Shown: piece by piece, positions 48,801-60,800 of the stretch
Layout: every line of letters begins with the position of its first letter
How positions within the stretch are numbered: the first letter of the stretch is position 1
Origin: Molossus alvarezi
Taxonomy: Eukaryota > Chordata > Mammalia > Chiroptera > Molossidae
Reading direction: 5' to 3'
Assembly (NCBI GenBank): GCA_037176705.1
Contig: CM073899.1
Location: 5,704,001 to 5,768,000 of the forward strand
DNA length: 64,000 bases
Made by a program: the position numbers and the translations under genes
The notes under the pieces: model-generated
What the model was told of the DNA's origin: nothing
The model's input: only the letters and a program-made list of their open reading frames with translations
The model's database searches: none

Positions 48801-51800
48801 AACCCACCGTCTACTTGTAAAAGCTGTAGCCCACACCCCTAAACAGCACGTTACTGCAGAACCAAGCTCACGGTTAGTGGTCAGTAAATACTTGCTGAGG
48901 GCCCAAGACGTCCCAGAGGAGGGAGCCGTGCTAAGTCTCTGGGGCTCCCCTGAGGGAATGATTACTGCAAGCCTGGTGCTTAGGAAGGACCCCATGTGGC
49001 AGGGAGGGCTTGAGCTGGGCCTTAAAAATGATGCCAAATAGGAATTTTTATTGCAAACAACTAAAATCGACTCTTTAACCAAAAATAGAATTTTCTGGAA
49101 GGGTTTGGGAGTGTTCGCGGAATCAACATAGTCAGGAGACCTGGATTCAGGAAAAGTCAGGAGACAAAATAACTTGAAAGCTCTAGGTAAGCAAGAAATG
49201 CCGGACGGCCTCTCAGGTGGCCTCCCCTGGAATAAACGAGTCCCGACCATACACAGTCTGTTGAAGATTCCGCTTTGCAGGAGGGAGAATGTGGTGGTCT
49301 TGCGAAGACCACATGCTGGCCTCAGGCAGGGAGAGCAGAGCCTGACCAGCCATCCCAAGACGACACTGAAATGAGAAGAGAGAGTTCAGTAACGGGAACA
49401 CTGGTGGTCATTAAAATTGGAGCCAATGCTGGTCAGCTAACACATTATGAGCAAGCAAATATTTACTATGAGAAATAAAAATGTAGTAAACTGAGCGGCT
49501 AGAGAGGGTACTCAGTGAGGCACTGGCATGCCCGTGGTTAAGCAGGCCAGCCCGTGAGACTTCCATTCAGGGCGGGGCAGAAAGTAAGATCGTGGGGAAG
49601 GATGTGGCCACATTGCAGCGGGCCTTGCAGAGCAGACTGTGGGACTGGACTTGGTCTTGGAGATGAGAGGAGGCATTTATTATTTTTCAACAGGTAAGTG
49701 ACCATCAAAACTCCATTAGATAGAAAATTGAATGGCAGGAGTACGAAATGGATTCAAACAAGAAAATTCAAAGTGAGAGCCACCCGAGCTGGCTGGTGTT
49801 AAGATCAGGTCGCAGACCTGAGCCCACGGGCTCAGCAGAGATGGGCCTGGACTTAGAGACTGACAGGAAAATGACAGTAGGACCACTGACGGGCGCGGTA
49901 GAGAAAGGAATCTGAGGGCGTGAGCCTAGATGTCTGAGACAATGGCCGTTAACAGAAAAGGGAGAGAACAGAGGGGTGCTGGGTGAGAAGCTGAACTGGT
50001 TTATTTGATGCGTTCATGTCAAGGTACAACAGGAGGCTTGGGCAGAAATACTCAGACACTCGTAGGTGAGAAGTTGAGTCATCCCCACAAAGATGAAACC
50101 TCCAGTCCTGAGCATGGTGAGGCCTCTGACGGGGTCCAGGAGACACGACCTTGGAGCATGGCAGCCCCTCGGCCCCCATGCTGTCATCTGTCACTTTACA
50201 ACCACCACATTCTGGTGACCTCATAACCTAAACTGAGAGCTTGCGCCAGCGTTCCTGCTTTCCAGTTTCACTAACCGACGTGTGAGCTGAGGCTGAAGAG
50301 ATTCATGGAAAGAGTGGCTATGAAAATTTCTTTTCCAGTGGTGGAAGGTCTGAAAACCCATGAACCCTGCTTGAAAACCAGTACTTACTCAAACACCTGG
50401 TCTCAACTGTTAAATAATTTTAGACTCATTTAAAGAACACAAGTACCTCTTTTTGAAATAGTTTTTTTTTTTTATCAAGCCTGTCTTTATTTAGTGTCTT
50501 ACATGTATATAGTTATTTTTCAAAGAATAGTTCAAACTTAGATCATAGCTTTTTTCCCAACTTTAAACCAAAGCACTGTTGTGTCTCCTTTTTTCCTTGA
50601 CTTTTTTCTCCCTTCCCATGAAAGGCTTTCGTTTTGAGGCCAGGGTCTGAGGCTTGCTGGACGTGCAATGCAGGGGTCAGAGCAGGTCCCCGCCGTGTGG
50701 GGCTCAGCGCGGCCTGCTCACGAATGGATAGACTCGTTCTCTTCTGTAACTTCTTCTGCACTGTGCGGAATTGGGGCCTTGGAGAAAAGCTGCCCGGTCG
50801 CCAGGCAGCAGCCAGGTGCACGTCCTTTCCTGCTGACTGTCTCGTCCCCGGCCATGGTCAGCACGGGGTTTCTCTCCCCATAAAAGCAAATGTACCAACC
50901 AGAAAACACATGTTACCTTGTCTTTCCACCAAGTATTTATTTTATTTATTTATTTTGTTCATCTTTATCCAAGGACATTTTCCCACTAATTTTTGGATAA
51001 AGTGGAAGAGAGGGAGGGGAGAGAGATACATTGATGTGAGAGAGATACGTCGATTGGTTGCCCCACCCTGCACAACCCAACCAGGGCCAGGAATTGAACC
51101 TGCAACCCAGATGCATGCCCTTGACCAGGTAGCAAACCCTGAGACCCTTCAGTTCTTGGGCTGATGCTCTAATGGCAGAGCCAAACTGGCCAGGGTTCAG
51201 CTAAGTATTTATGGTAACTCTTTCCTGCCTGTAAACTAAGTCCAATATCATTCATAGGAAAGGAGAAAGTGGAATTTCTACAGATTTTCTCAGGCATTCT
51301 TTCTCTGTATTTTAGCCTCTATGCACATTTACAGGAACACACTGAGATCATCTTTCATGTTTTGCTTGAACTCTACAGAGAACATATTTAATGTTTAATA
51401 AAACAAAACAAAACAAAACCTCTTCATTGTTCCTGAAGTCCTAAGTGTCTCATCAGATCACAGGACATCCCCACTTGAGGATGTAACACACATTCTACTT
51501 GCTTTAAGTTTTTCTTACCTAAGATTCAAGAAAGTAGAACCAAAAAGTGTTCCAAGTTGGTGTTGGGGAAAGAGGTCACTGTTGCTACAGTTACTATCTC
51601 AGGGCACTTTTTAAAATTGGATTCACATTTGTATACATTACATAAGTTGCCTTCATAGAAGAGCTATGGTTTAGATGAGATGTTCATTTAGCTGTTCATT
51701 ATTCAACTAACATTTATTGAATGTTACTTTATGACGGTGGGAGGCCAGCAGTGAGCAAAGGTAAGACCTTTGGTCTCTAGAGAGACAGACAAAACCCAAG

Positions 51801-54800
51801 TACTAAATAAACCAATGAAGCAGGAACTTTCAGAGTGAAATGTGGTGTGAGAGAAAGGAGAAATGGCGGGTGGATACTTAAAGGGGGTGATATGGAGAGG
51901 TGGCCCTAAGAATGTGATATTGGAGGATGAAAAGGAGTTAGCGCTCCTCTTCGCTTAAGGAATCTTCTCTCCACTTTGCTCTTTTAATGGCATCAGTAAA
52001 CTTTAGTAATAACTGATTGACCACATTGAAATGGCCCCTTATAACTGATACAGTGGGTGAGAATCTTCATTGGAACAGCCTAATTTAAAAAATAAGAATT
52101 ATTTTATTTCCTTCTAGATAATATGGTTCTTTAGGTTCAATAGGAGCCATACAGAAAGCTGACATTCAAATATATGGTGTTTCTTTTAACTAACTAATTT
52201 TTCCCATTTCTTCCTCTAACTGAAGGACCTCAGACTTGAACCTCTGGAAGAAGAAGTTATTGATGGCAACAGTAAATCTGTAAGTAATTTCCTAGGTCAA
52301 GTTACAAAATGTGTACTTTGGCAATATGATTTAATTTCTTCAAAATTAGTAACCATGTTGGTGTAAATTTGAAAAAGTATAACCCATGGGCATATTTCAA
52401 TTTTTGTATCTAGAAAGTACTTTCTAAATTGTGATTTGTGGATAATGCCTACTTCGTGGGTTTTTGTGAAAGACCTGGCATGTAATATACATGCAGAAAG
52501 AAAATTCTGTGCATGTGTACATCAGTGAGTCACTGAGTAATGGAATGGAAGTGACTGGTGGAGAAGGCAGCGCTCGGACAGCATCACAGACATTTCAGGA
52601 ACCTGGGCTGGGACTTGGTCCCATGCGGTGTGTTTCAGCGTTTAGCCAGGACCAGCGCAGCGTAGACACCCAGAAACCATTTTCAAAGAAAAAACTGATC
52701 TTTCAAGAAAAGAAAGCATTTCTGCACATCCAGAGTGTGTGGAGATTGAAAGAAACTGGACAAAATGATGCTAATAGACACATGACATGCAACAAAAGGA
52801 ATCAATGACTAAATTAACTGAAAAGCAGCACACACCAATCTTTGTAATTTTACTTTATTTTCAGGCAAATATCTAAAGTACATTCTGTTTTGGAAAATTG
52901 GATGTTTGCCTTTACATTTAGTAGAAATTTGGATGTTAAAATCTTGGGTGCCTACAGAAAACCACTTATTTTTAATATTTTAAATCTATAAATCTTGTCT
53001 GTTAGTCACATTTATATGAAACAAAGATAGGAAATACTTTTCATCTCCGCACTTACTCTGCAGGCATTGCCTACCTGATAGAGGCTGAGTCTCAGCTGTG
53101 TCAGGTGCTGTCCATCTGTCCAAGCTCATGGCACAAAGGGGTCTTCAGAGAGGGGTTTCTCAGTGAAGTGTGACAGTGGCTGTTACTAGACTCCTATAGA
53201 CAGGGACACGTTCCCTGGGTATAAGCTATATTTTTGCTACATATTTAGTGTGTTATTATTCCTCCGAGACAGGGGTGTGGTCTGTGTTCCCTAATCAGGC
53301 ACCCAGAACTTTAGAGTGGCAGGTTTTGGGGGGAAGGTGCAGGACAGTGACCTTGATATCTTGCATCTGTATCACTTCTTAGATTCGAATGTAGGAAAAA
53401 CTATACTCCAGGCAAGAAATTGAACATAACCTGGTTGGTGTGGCTCACTGGTTGAGTGTCAACCTGTGCACCAAGAGGTCATTTGTTCTATTCCAGGTCA
53501 AGGCATGTGCCTGGGTTTCGGGCTCAGTCCCCAGTAGCAGCATGCAGGAGGCAGCTGATCAATGTTGATGCTTCTCTCTAATCAACATTTCTATCTCTCT
53601 CTCCCTCTCCCTTCTCTCTTTCTCTCTCTGGAAAAAAAAAATCAATAAAAGCATTTAAAAACAGAAAATGAACATAAGTTGTTTAATGCTGGAGAGACAA
53701 TGGTCTATTGTTAAATAATTCCTAATGCAGACTGTTCTCTCTCACTAGCTGCGGGGGACAACTTTTCTAAGGATTGTTCATGAAAGGTGACAGATTGTTT
53801 TATTCTCTGGTTCCCGAGAGAAAAGAGAGGCCAAGGTCAATTTTAAAGATCTCTAAACCCACACAGTATTGCTGATTCAATGGTGCATAAAAGTACTTAA
53901 GAAACGGGATGGGGCCAGGTGCTCCTGAATTAATATTGAAGGCAGGAAAGGATATTTCTAAACTGCTTCAACCAGGTGTAAAGGTAAAATGAGCATGCTC
54001 TGTGGGAGTACACATATAGCGATAGTCTGAACTGGCTTCTTCTTTTCAGAAACACTGACCAGGCGTTTGTCATGAGAAGCTGTACATTTTGCCAGTGGTA
54101 GTACATGCATCTGCCCATTCCTGTGAGCTGTGTTCAGAATGAGCGGACAGTTCTCCGCTGATTCAGGCCAGAGTTCATCCCTGCAGTCGCTGTGTGCTCC
54201 GTGAGCTTGAGTCCTAGTGACCAAAACCAGTTTTAGAAGTCATTGAGTGGAGACTCAATTGAGTTTTTCCTTTCCCACACCAGGAAACAGAGACTACTCT
54301 TTATTAGATACTTTGTTTTTTAAAAGATAATCTTTCAGCCTTTGCTCTGTGTCAAGTGTGGTGCCCAGCACGCAGGTATATAACTCATGTCGTGCTCACA
54401 GTAGCCTTATAAGGCCGTGCTATCATTAGCCCGTTACAGCCGGGTTACAGGCGGGAAGCTGGGAACACTAAGGCTGAAGCCCAGCAGGCCTGTAGGGGAC
54501 CTGTGCCCCTTGCCACTAGATGCCGCGAGCTCTGGGGGCACCTCCTGGCACCGAGGGTGGGCTGCTCTTGCAGGGAGGTTGTGAGCTGGCCCCGAGCGGT
54601 GCAGATTATAGGTAAATGTATGTAATCACACAGAGGAAGTCCTGAACCCCAGCCGCTGCCTTACCTCGTTTTCTGGGACATGAGCTGTTACATAATGATA
54701 CAATTTCTTTTTCTAAGTGCGTGTTTTTCCCTCAGCCCCGAGTAAGAAATGTTTGTTGAAGTGTCTTCATGGGCAGTCTTTACGTACACATTTAATCCTC

Positions 54801-57800
54801 CCTAAAAGTCTGTGATAGAATTGCCTTTGTTCCCATTTTATGTATCAGAAGACAGAAGGTGACAAAGGTTAAGTGACTTGTTCAAGGCCACATAGCTAGT
54901 CAAAGTGAAGCCAATTCTTTTCAACGAACAACCCCTGCTCTTGTAAGAGAAAAAGATAGGAAGAGGTGAGGTGACGGACAGATAAAGTGCACCTGCGATC
55001 ATGAGCCCTCTGGGGTTCTCGGGACCTTTCAGACCCTTGTCTGGTTGACTAGTGTTTAAATAAAATATAGTAAAGGAATCCTAAGTATAGTCAATGACCA
55101 AAAGCAAAAAACATCTTTATTTGTTTGTTCTACAAATAACTTGATCACCGATGATGTGCCAGGCCCCGAGGGCAGATGGAACGTAAAGTGGTGGACATTA
55201 AGGCTGGGAGACAGACTGGAAGGAAATGCAAGCAGTTAAGGGTCTGCAATAAAGAGAAGATTGTTCAGTGCACGGCAGGGACGCCATGTCCTGCAGGAGG
55301 TCAGGAAATGCTTCCAGAACCACAGAACGTGTAACATGCCACCAGGAAGAATAGGTGGATGTCTTTAAAAACAGCATCTGCATCTCTCTCACAACACCGT
55401 CATTCTAACCTTGCACTGGAAGAACACCTAGGTGCTATGCAGGACACTGAAATGTTCCAAACGATCTGCAATAAGCATGTCACAAAACAGCAGCCTTAGG
55501 AATTCAGTTTCATTCTCTCTGCAATAAAATGGGAGATAATGTGCATCGGGGATAAATCAAGATCCAGATAAACTCTAGACCACAACTTCAATTTAGAGCC
55601 TTCTCGCAGTCAGGTCCAAGTGCTACGCAGTGAGGGTGAATCTCTGGAAGGTCAGTAGGATTTTTTTTAAGGACGTTGCTCAAACCAGACGGTGAATCTG
55701 GGTCTGGCCAAGAGGACAGCCCCGCCCAAACCCTTTGCCCTTGTGAGCCCCTGGGGCCCTTCTTCTCCAACAACTGTTGCAGTGATGACCATGCTCCAGA
55801 CATTCTCTGCATTCAAAAGGAGTTTTTAAAAAGTCAATATAATTTTAAACAAGGTTTGATAACATTCAGGTGCTTTTTAAAATCTCTAACTTTTCTTGAG
55901 CACATTATTGTTGGATACACTAGACTAGCTTACCATACAATAGTTTACAAATGTAATCTATTTTTGTCCGTTTCCTTATCAAACCTGTGAATAATGTTTG
56001 TGAAGTATATCAATCCTGCCGGGCAATCTTAGGTGTTTTGAGGACTGTTGCCAACTAATATGTCAGGGGCTATCAAAATACTGGCTTGCTTTGCGGTAAC
56101 AGTTCAGCGCCTGGACGGAGTACCCAGGAAGGGCTGCAGTGTTTCTGGGCATGCTTGGAACACCCTTGCAAATATAGCAAGTAGAGCCAGCTGACAGGAA
56201 ACAAATTCATTGTATTTAAAACATTTGTCTGTCTTCAGACATTTAAAAAGAGTTACCATTTATTGACATTTTTAAAAAGAAAACAAGAAATCAAAGGCAG
56301 ATGCAACTACAACCTGATGGCACTGGCAAGTACCAGTCTGTAAACTTGGATTAATCCTTCCTAATTCCCACTTTTCAGCCCAAGGAAAGAATGCAGCCCT
56401 GTTCTGTTCTGCCCCGAAACGGTGCTCGGGCAGGCCGTCCACACCGGCGTCTCAGACCTCAGTCGGGTCTCTGGCTGTATGTTTAGCATGAGATGTCTCC
56501 ACGGCTCCCGCACTGCAGTGTCCAGCCTGCCTGGCCGGCACCGATGATGTGAAGACTGTCTGTGGACTTCGGGAAGTCGCCTGAAATTACCCAAGATTCC
56601 AAAAGCTCTACTCGCTGCAGTAGTCATGACATGGCGCAGATGGTCCGGGCCTCAAATGGACTTGTTTGTGCGCATGTCTGAGGAAAGGTGGGGGAAGCCT
56701 GCCTTATTTGGGTTGCAAAGAAATTTCATTTTGCCAAATCAGATTCACATCTGTGTATATAAGTGAACGAATCAATTAGCCTTTAAAGCACCCAAAGTTG
56801 AGTGGTTTAAGCCACATTCTGCAGGTCGGCACCTTAGGGTGGGGTCACCTGGGTGGTGTCATGGTCTCAGCTGGCCTCTTTGCGGAGCGTGGTTCGCTCT
56901 GCTGGTCCCGGCTGGGCTTTCTCACGTGTCTGGGGCCCCAGCTCTGTTGTAGGTCATCTTGAATCCTCCAGCCAGAAGCCCACTGCCCGTTTTCCTCTAT
57001 AAAGTGATATTAGAACGCTGACACACCCCTTCGCTTATTCATTGCCTATGGCTGATCTTACACGAAGCAGGAGACGTGCCCGGTTGTGATGAGAAATGTA
57101 CAGCATGTGAAGCCTAAACTGGGTCCTGTCTGACCCTTGACGTGAAAACCCCGCTGAGCCCAGTTCACACAGGTTTTGTTCACACGACATCTCCGGGATC
57201 CAAGAGTGAGCCTGCAGACCTCCAAGATCCCTGGGGACTGACATGGAACCAGCACAGTCACTGTCACCACGTTCTGTGGGCAAAAGCAAGTCAGAAGGCC
57301 AGTCCGGACCCCAGGGACGGTGCAGAACCCAGGTCTTGACAGAAGAAACTGAAAACTCACGTTTCATAGGGCATGGGTGCGGGGTGAAGGACTCCAGTTA
57401 TATTTGCAATGTACCCCACGGGGTCACAAATAATTACCTTCAGACTAAAAGAATTATGATAGAAGAGGGGGTATATCCACCAGTGGGACAGCCCATGAGG
57501 ATCATCTGAGTCATTGTTAATCACATATCTGACTAAGAAGTTCCTGCAGACTTCTGTCACAAGAGTATGTCCACATGAGTGTGGCAGAGATGAACTTGAA
57601 CTCTTAGTTATTGACATTACAACCAGGTCCTGGGAGCACCATACTGTAAGCGGAATGTTCATTAACAGCCTTAGGAGATAGTTACAGACTTGATCTATGG
57701 ACACTAGACCCCTGAGCCTGAAGGGAAATTAAAACAAAGCTCAGTTAAAATTACTGAGCTCATTAAGGCGGCTGCTATGGAAACGACTCCACCTTTCCCA

Positions 57801-60800
57801 GCACACGGTCCTCACGGAGCCCTGGACACAGGCCCCTCCAGCTGTGGCCACACTCAAGGCAGATCTCCAACCAGCCAACAAAAAGGAGGCGAGACGTGTC
57901 ACATCTTTTTTGAAGGTCTTGCCTCAAAGTGGTAGCAGCATCGGATTTCATGTTCTAGTGCTGGGAAGTCAGCACTGGGCTTCCTGCCAGGGATGCTCTG
58001 TCGCAGGTGCCCAGAAGCGGACGGAAGGTGCATCAGCTTTCGCGATTCACTCCCAACCTTGGTGAGGAAAGGACTGATCTTGAGATCAAGTGTCATGAGA
58101 AGGCCACAGGCACAGAAGGAGGAAAGTCTTCACAGCAGGTGCTTTGGTGGTGACGAGATTTGTTACAAGAAGCTGCTGGCACCCAGTGTGACCCGTGAGG
58201 TAGGCTCCATCTGAGGCCGAGGCTTTGAGCAGAGCTCTTGCAGGAAGGGAGTATGTTTATGTGACCAGTGATGGTCAGTGTGCCTACCTTAGGAAATGCA
58301 CTGATGAACACGTGGCATTTTGGAATTAGATTGTTTGTAATGATATTCACAATATGTCGAATATCACACAGTAATACAGGAGAAGCTGGGGCTATGCCCT
58401 GACCCACCAACCCCGACACTCAGCCGTCACTCTGGGCCGCTCCCTGAGGTTCTGATAGAAATGCAGTTTTAAGACCTCACAGTGATTCTGAGGAAGAACC
58501 ACTACTTTTTTGTTTTTTGTTTTTCAAATCCTCACCTGAGGATATGTGTACTGATTTTTAGAAAGAGAAGGAAGAGAAAGAGAGAGAGAGAAACACTGGT
58601 GTGAGAAACATCAATTGGTCACCTTCGACACACCAGTATGTGCCCTGACGGGGAATCAAACCCAAAACCTTCTTTTCGGTGTATGGGACAACGCTCCAAC
58701 CAACTGAGCCACCCAGCCGGGCAGGAGAACCACTGCTTTTAAAACGAAACATGTCATCAAGAAGGACACTTTCTTTAGCGTGTGTTACTAGAGGCAAGAA
58801 AAAGATCCTGCCGGTGTTATGCGGTCATGCGGTTACTTGGATGGGTCCCGGCACTTCAGGTGGTCACAGTTTCACAGGAGAGTTCTCTGATGTTGAGGAG
58901 GGGGAGGGCCCCAGAGTCGCTCAGTGATGTCCTGTCCCCGCAGCAGGTCCTGCTGGTGCAGCGGCAGCTGACCGTGAACGCGGACGACTCGGCCGGGTTC
59001 CAGGTGGCTCTGAAGGTCTACGTGGAGAGTGCGGCCGCCCAGAGCGGGTGTCTGCGGTAAGTGGGGGTGTCTGCGGTAGGGGGGTGTCTGCGGTAGGGGG
59101 GTGTCTGCGGTAAGGGCGGTGTCTGCGGTAAGGGCGGTGTCTGCGGTAGGGGGGTGTCTGCGGTAGGGGGGTGTCTGCGGTAAGGGCGGTGTCTGCGGTA
59201 AGGGCGGTGTCTGCGGTAGGGGGGTGTCTGCGGTAGGGGGGTGTCTGCGGTAAGTGGGGGTGTCTGCGGTAGGGGGGTGTCTGCGGAAGGGGGGTGTCTG
59301 CGGTAAGGGCGGTGTCTGCGGTAAGTGGGGGTGTCTGCGGTAGGGGGGTGTCTGTGGTAAGGGGGGTGTCTGCGGTAAGGGCGGTGTCTGCGGTAGGGGG
59401 GTGTCTGCGGTAAGTGGGGGTGTCTGCGGTAGGGGGGTGTCTGCGGTAAGGGGGGTGTCTGCGGTAAGGGCGGTGTCTGCGGTAGGGGGGTGTCTGCGGT
59501 AAGGGGGCCTGTCTGCGGTAAGTAGTGTGTGTCTGCGGTAAGTGGGGGTGTCTGCGGTAGGGGGGTGTCTGCAGTAAGTGGGATGTCTGCGGTAGGGGGG
59601 TGTCTGCGGTAAGGAGGCGTGTCTGCGGTAAGTAGTGTGTGTCTGCGGTAAGTGGGGGTGTCTGGGGTAAGGGCGGTGTCTGCGGTAGGGGGGTGTCTGC
59701 GGTAAGGGCGGTGTCTGCGGTAGGGGGGTGTCTGCGGTAAGGGGGGGTGTCTGCGGTAAGGGGGGTGTCTGCGGTAAGGGGGGTGTCTGCGGTAAGGGCG
59801 GTGTCTGCGGTAGGGGGGTGTCTGCGGTAAGTGGGGGTGTCTGCGGTAGGGGGGTGTCTGCAGTAAGTGGGGGTGTCTGTGGTAGGGGGGTGTCTGCGGT
59901 AAGGAGGCATGTCTGCGGTAAGTAGTGTGTGTCTGCGGTAAGTGGGGGTGTCTGGGGTAAGGGGGGACACTATTGAGAATCCCCCTGTGTCCCTGGGGAT
60001 ACATTGGGGAGCTCAGGATGAATTAGTGAAGGGCACCGGGGAAAGGAGGAAGCAGGAGGGAGGCAGGCAGGTCAGTGATGAGCCAGGTGCCTTCAGCAGG
60101 ATCTCTAACCCAGCTGTTCCTGAGCCACATCCTCCCCCTAGACGTCGGGGTCGTTTGCAGCTGCCGGGGACATGCAGGGTGTCCCAGAGCTCGGTGACTG
60201 CAGCCTGGGTCAGCTTAGCCTAAGAACGTCCTCCAGTGAGCGGGAGGTGTCCCCGGAAGTGCGACTGCCTGGAGGAGGACAGGGTGTGTCCGCGGGCAGC
60301 ACCCCACTCTGCTGTCTGCAGATGGAAAGCCCATCTCTCAGGCCCTCGGCCTGGGCCGCTGCTGACAGAAATGTACTATCTAGAAATTACTCACGATTAC
60401 TATTCTTGCTGTTTCAGTGCCAGTCCTGCTTCTGTGTTATAGTCCCCAGCAGCAGCGTCCTTACATGTCATCGCTGTGGTGGTTTCAGCCTTAACTGAAA
60501 ATGCCCCGTGTCCCTTTGAGGGAAGACCTGCGCTGGTCAGTCACTCAGCTCCGCCCTCTGATCAGGGCTGAGGCCATGAAGGCAGAGGGAACAGCCCCCC
60601 TCCTGTCTGAGCTAAGGTTGCAGACATTGCCCCGGAGCGCCTGTGTCAGCAGGTCCCTGGTGCCCCATTGGCCCAGCTCCAGACACACGGTCATTCCCGG
60701 CTACGGGATGCTCGGAAGCCAGTGTCCAGCAGAAAGGAGTGAGGTCGTGAGGATGGCCTCAGCCCAGCTGTGACCGGGCACTGGATGTGTCCCTGCTGAA

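Larger units (their letters stand above)
47954..52225 (+). other. NECAB1: NECAB1 intron 8 (4272 bp)
   Basis: GT-AG intron with Ves SINEs at 48348-48569 (+) and 50941-51196 (-) and an L2-like piece at about 51,690-51,800. I see nothing recognisable in 48,600-50,450, apart from a weak L2-like motif near 48,880-48,970. The acceptor is cctctaactgaag with a plausible branch site CTAAC close by. Confidence 0.85.
52280..58943 (+). other. NECAB1: NECAB1 intron 9 (6664 bp)
   Basis: GT-AG intron with Ves SINEs at 53429-53662 (+) and 58510-58723 (-) and MIR-like remnants at 54345-54480 and 54745-54930. I see nothing recognisable in 52,280-53,410, 53,680-54,340 or 54,940-58,490. The 3' end is CCCCGCAGCAG, a tandem acceptor. 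Confidence 0.85.

Noticed and set aside
57357..57704. 115-codon minus strand frame
   Set aside because: No recognisable family; the region may be an old unclassified repeat but I could not support a name.
59046..59966. CRISPR-like array of short direct repeats
   Set aside because: Units are contiguous with no unique spacers, in a vertebrate intron; it is a minisatellite.
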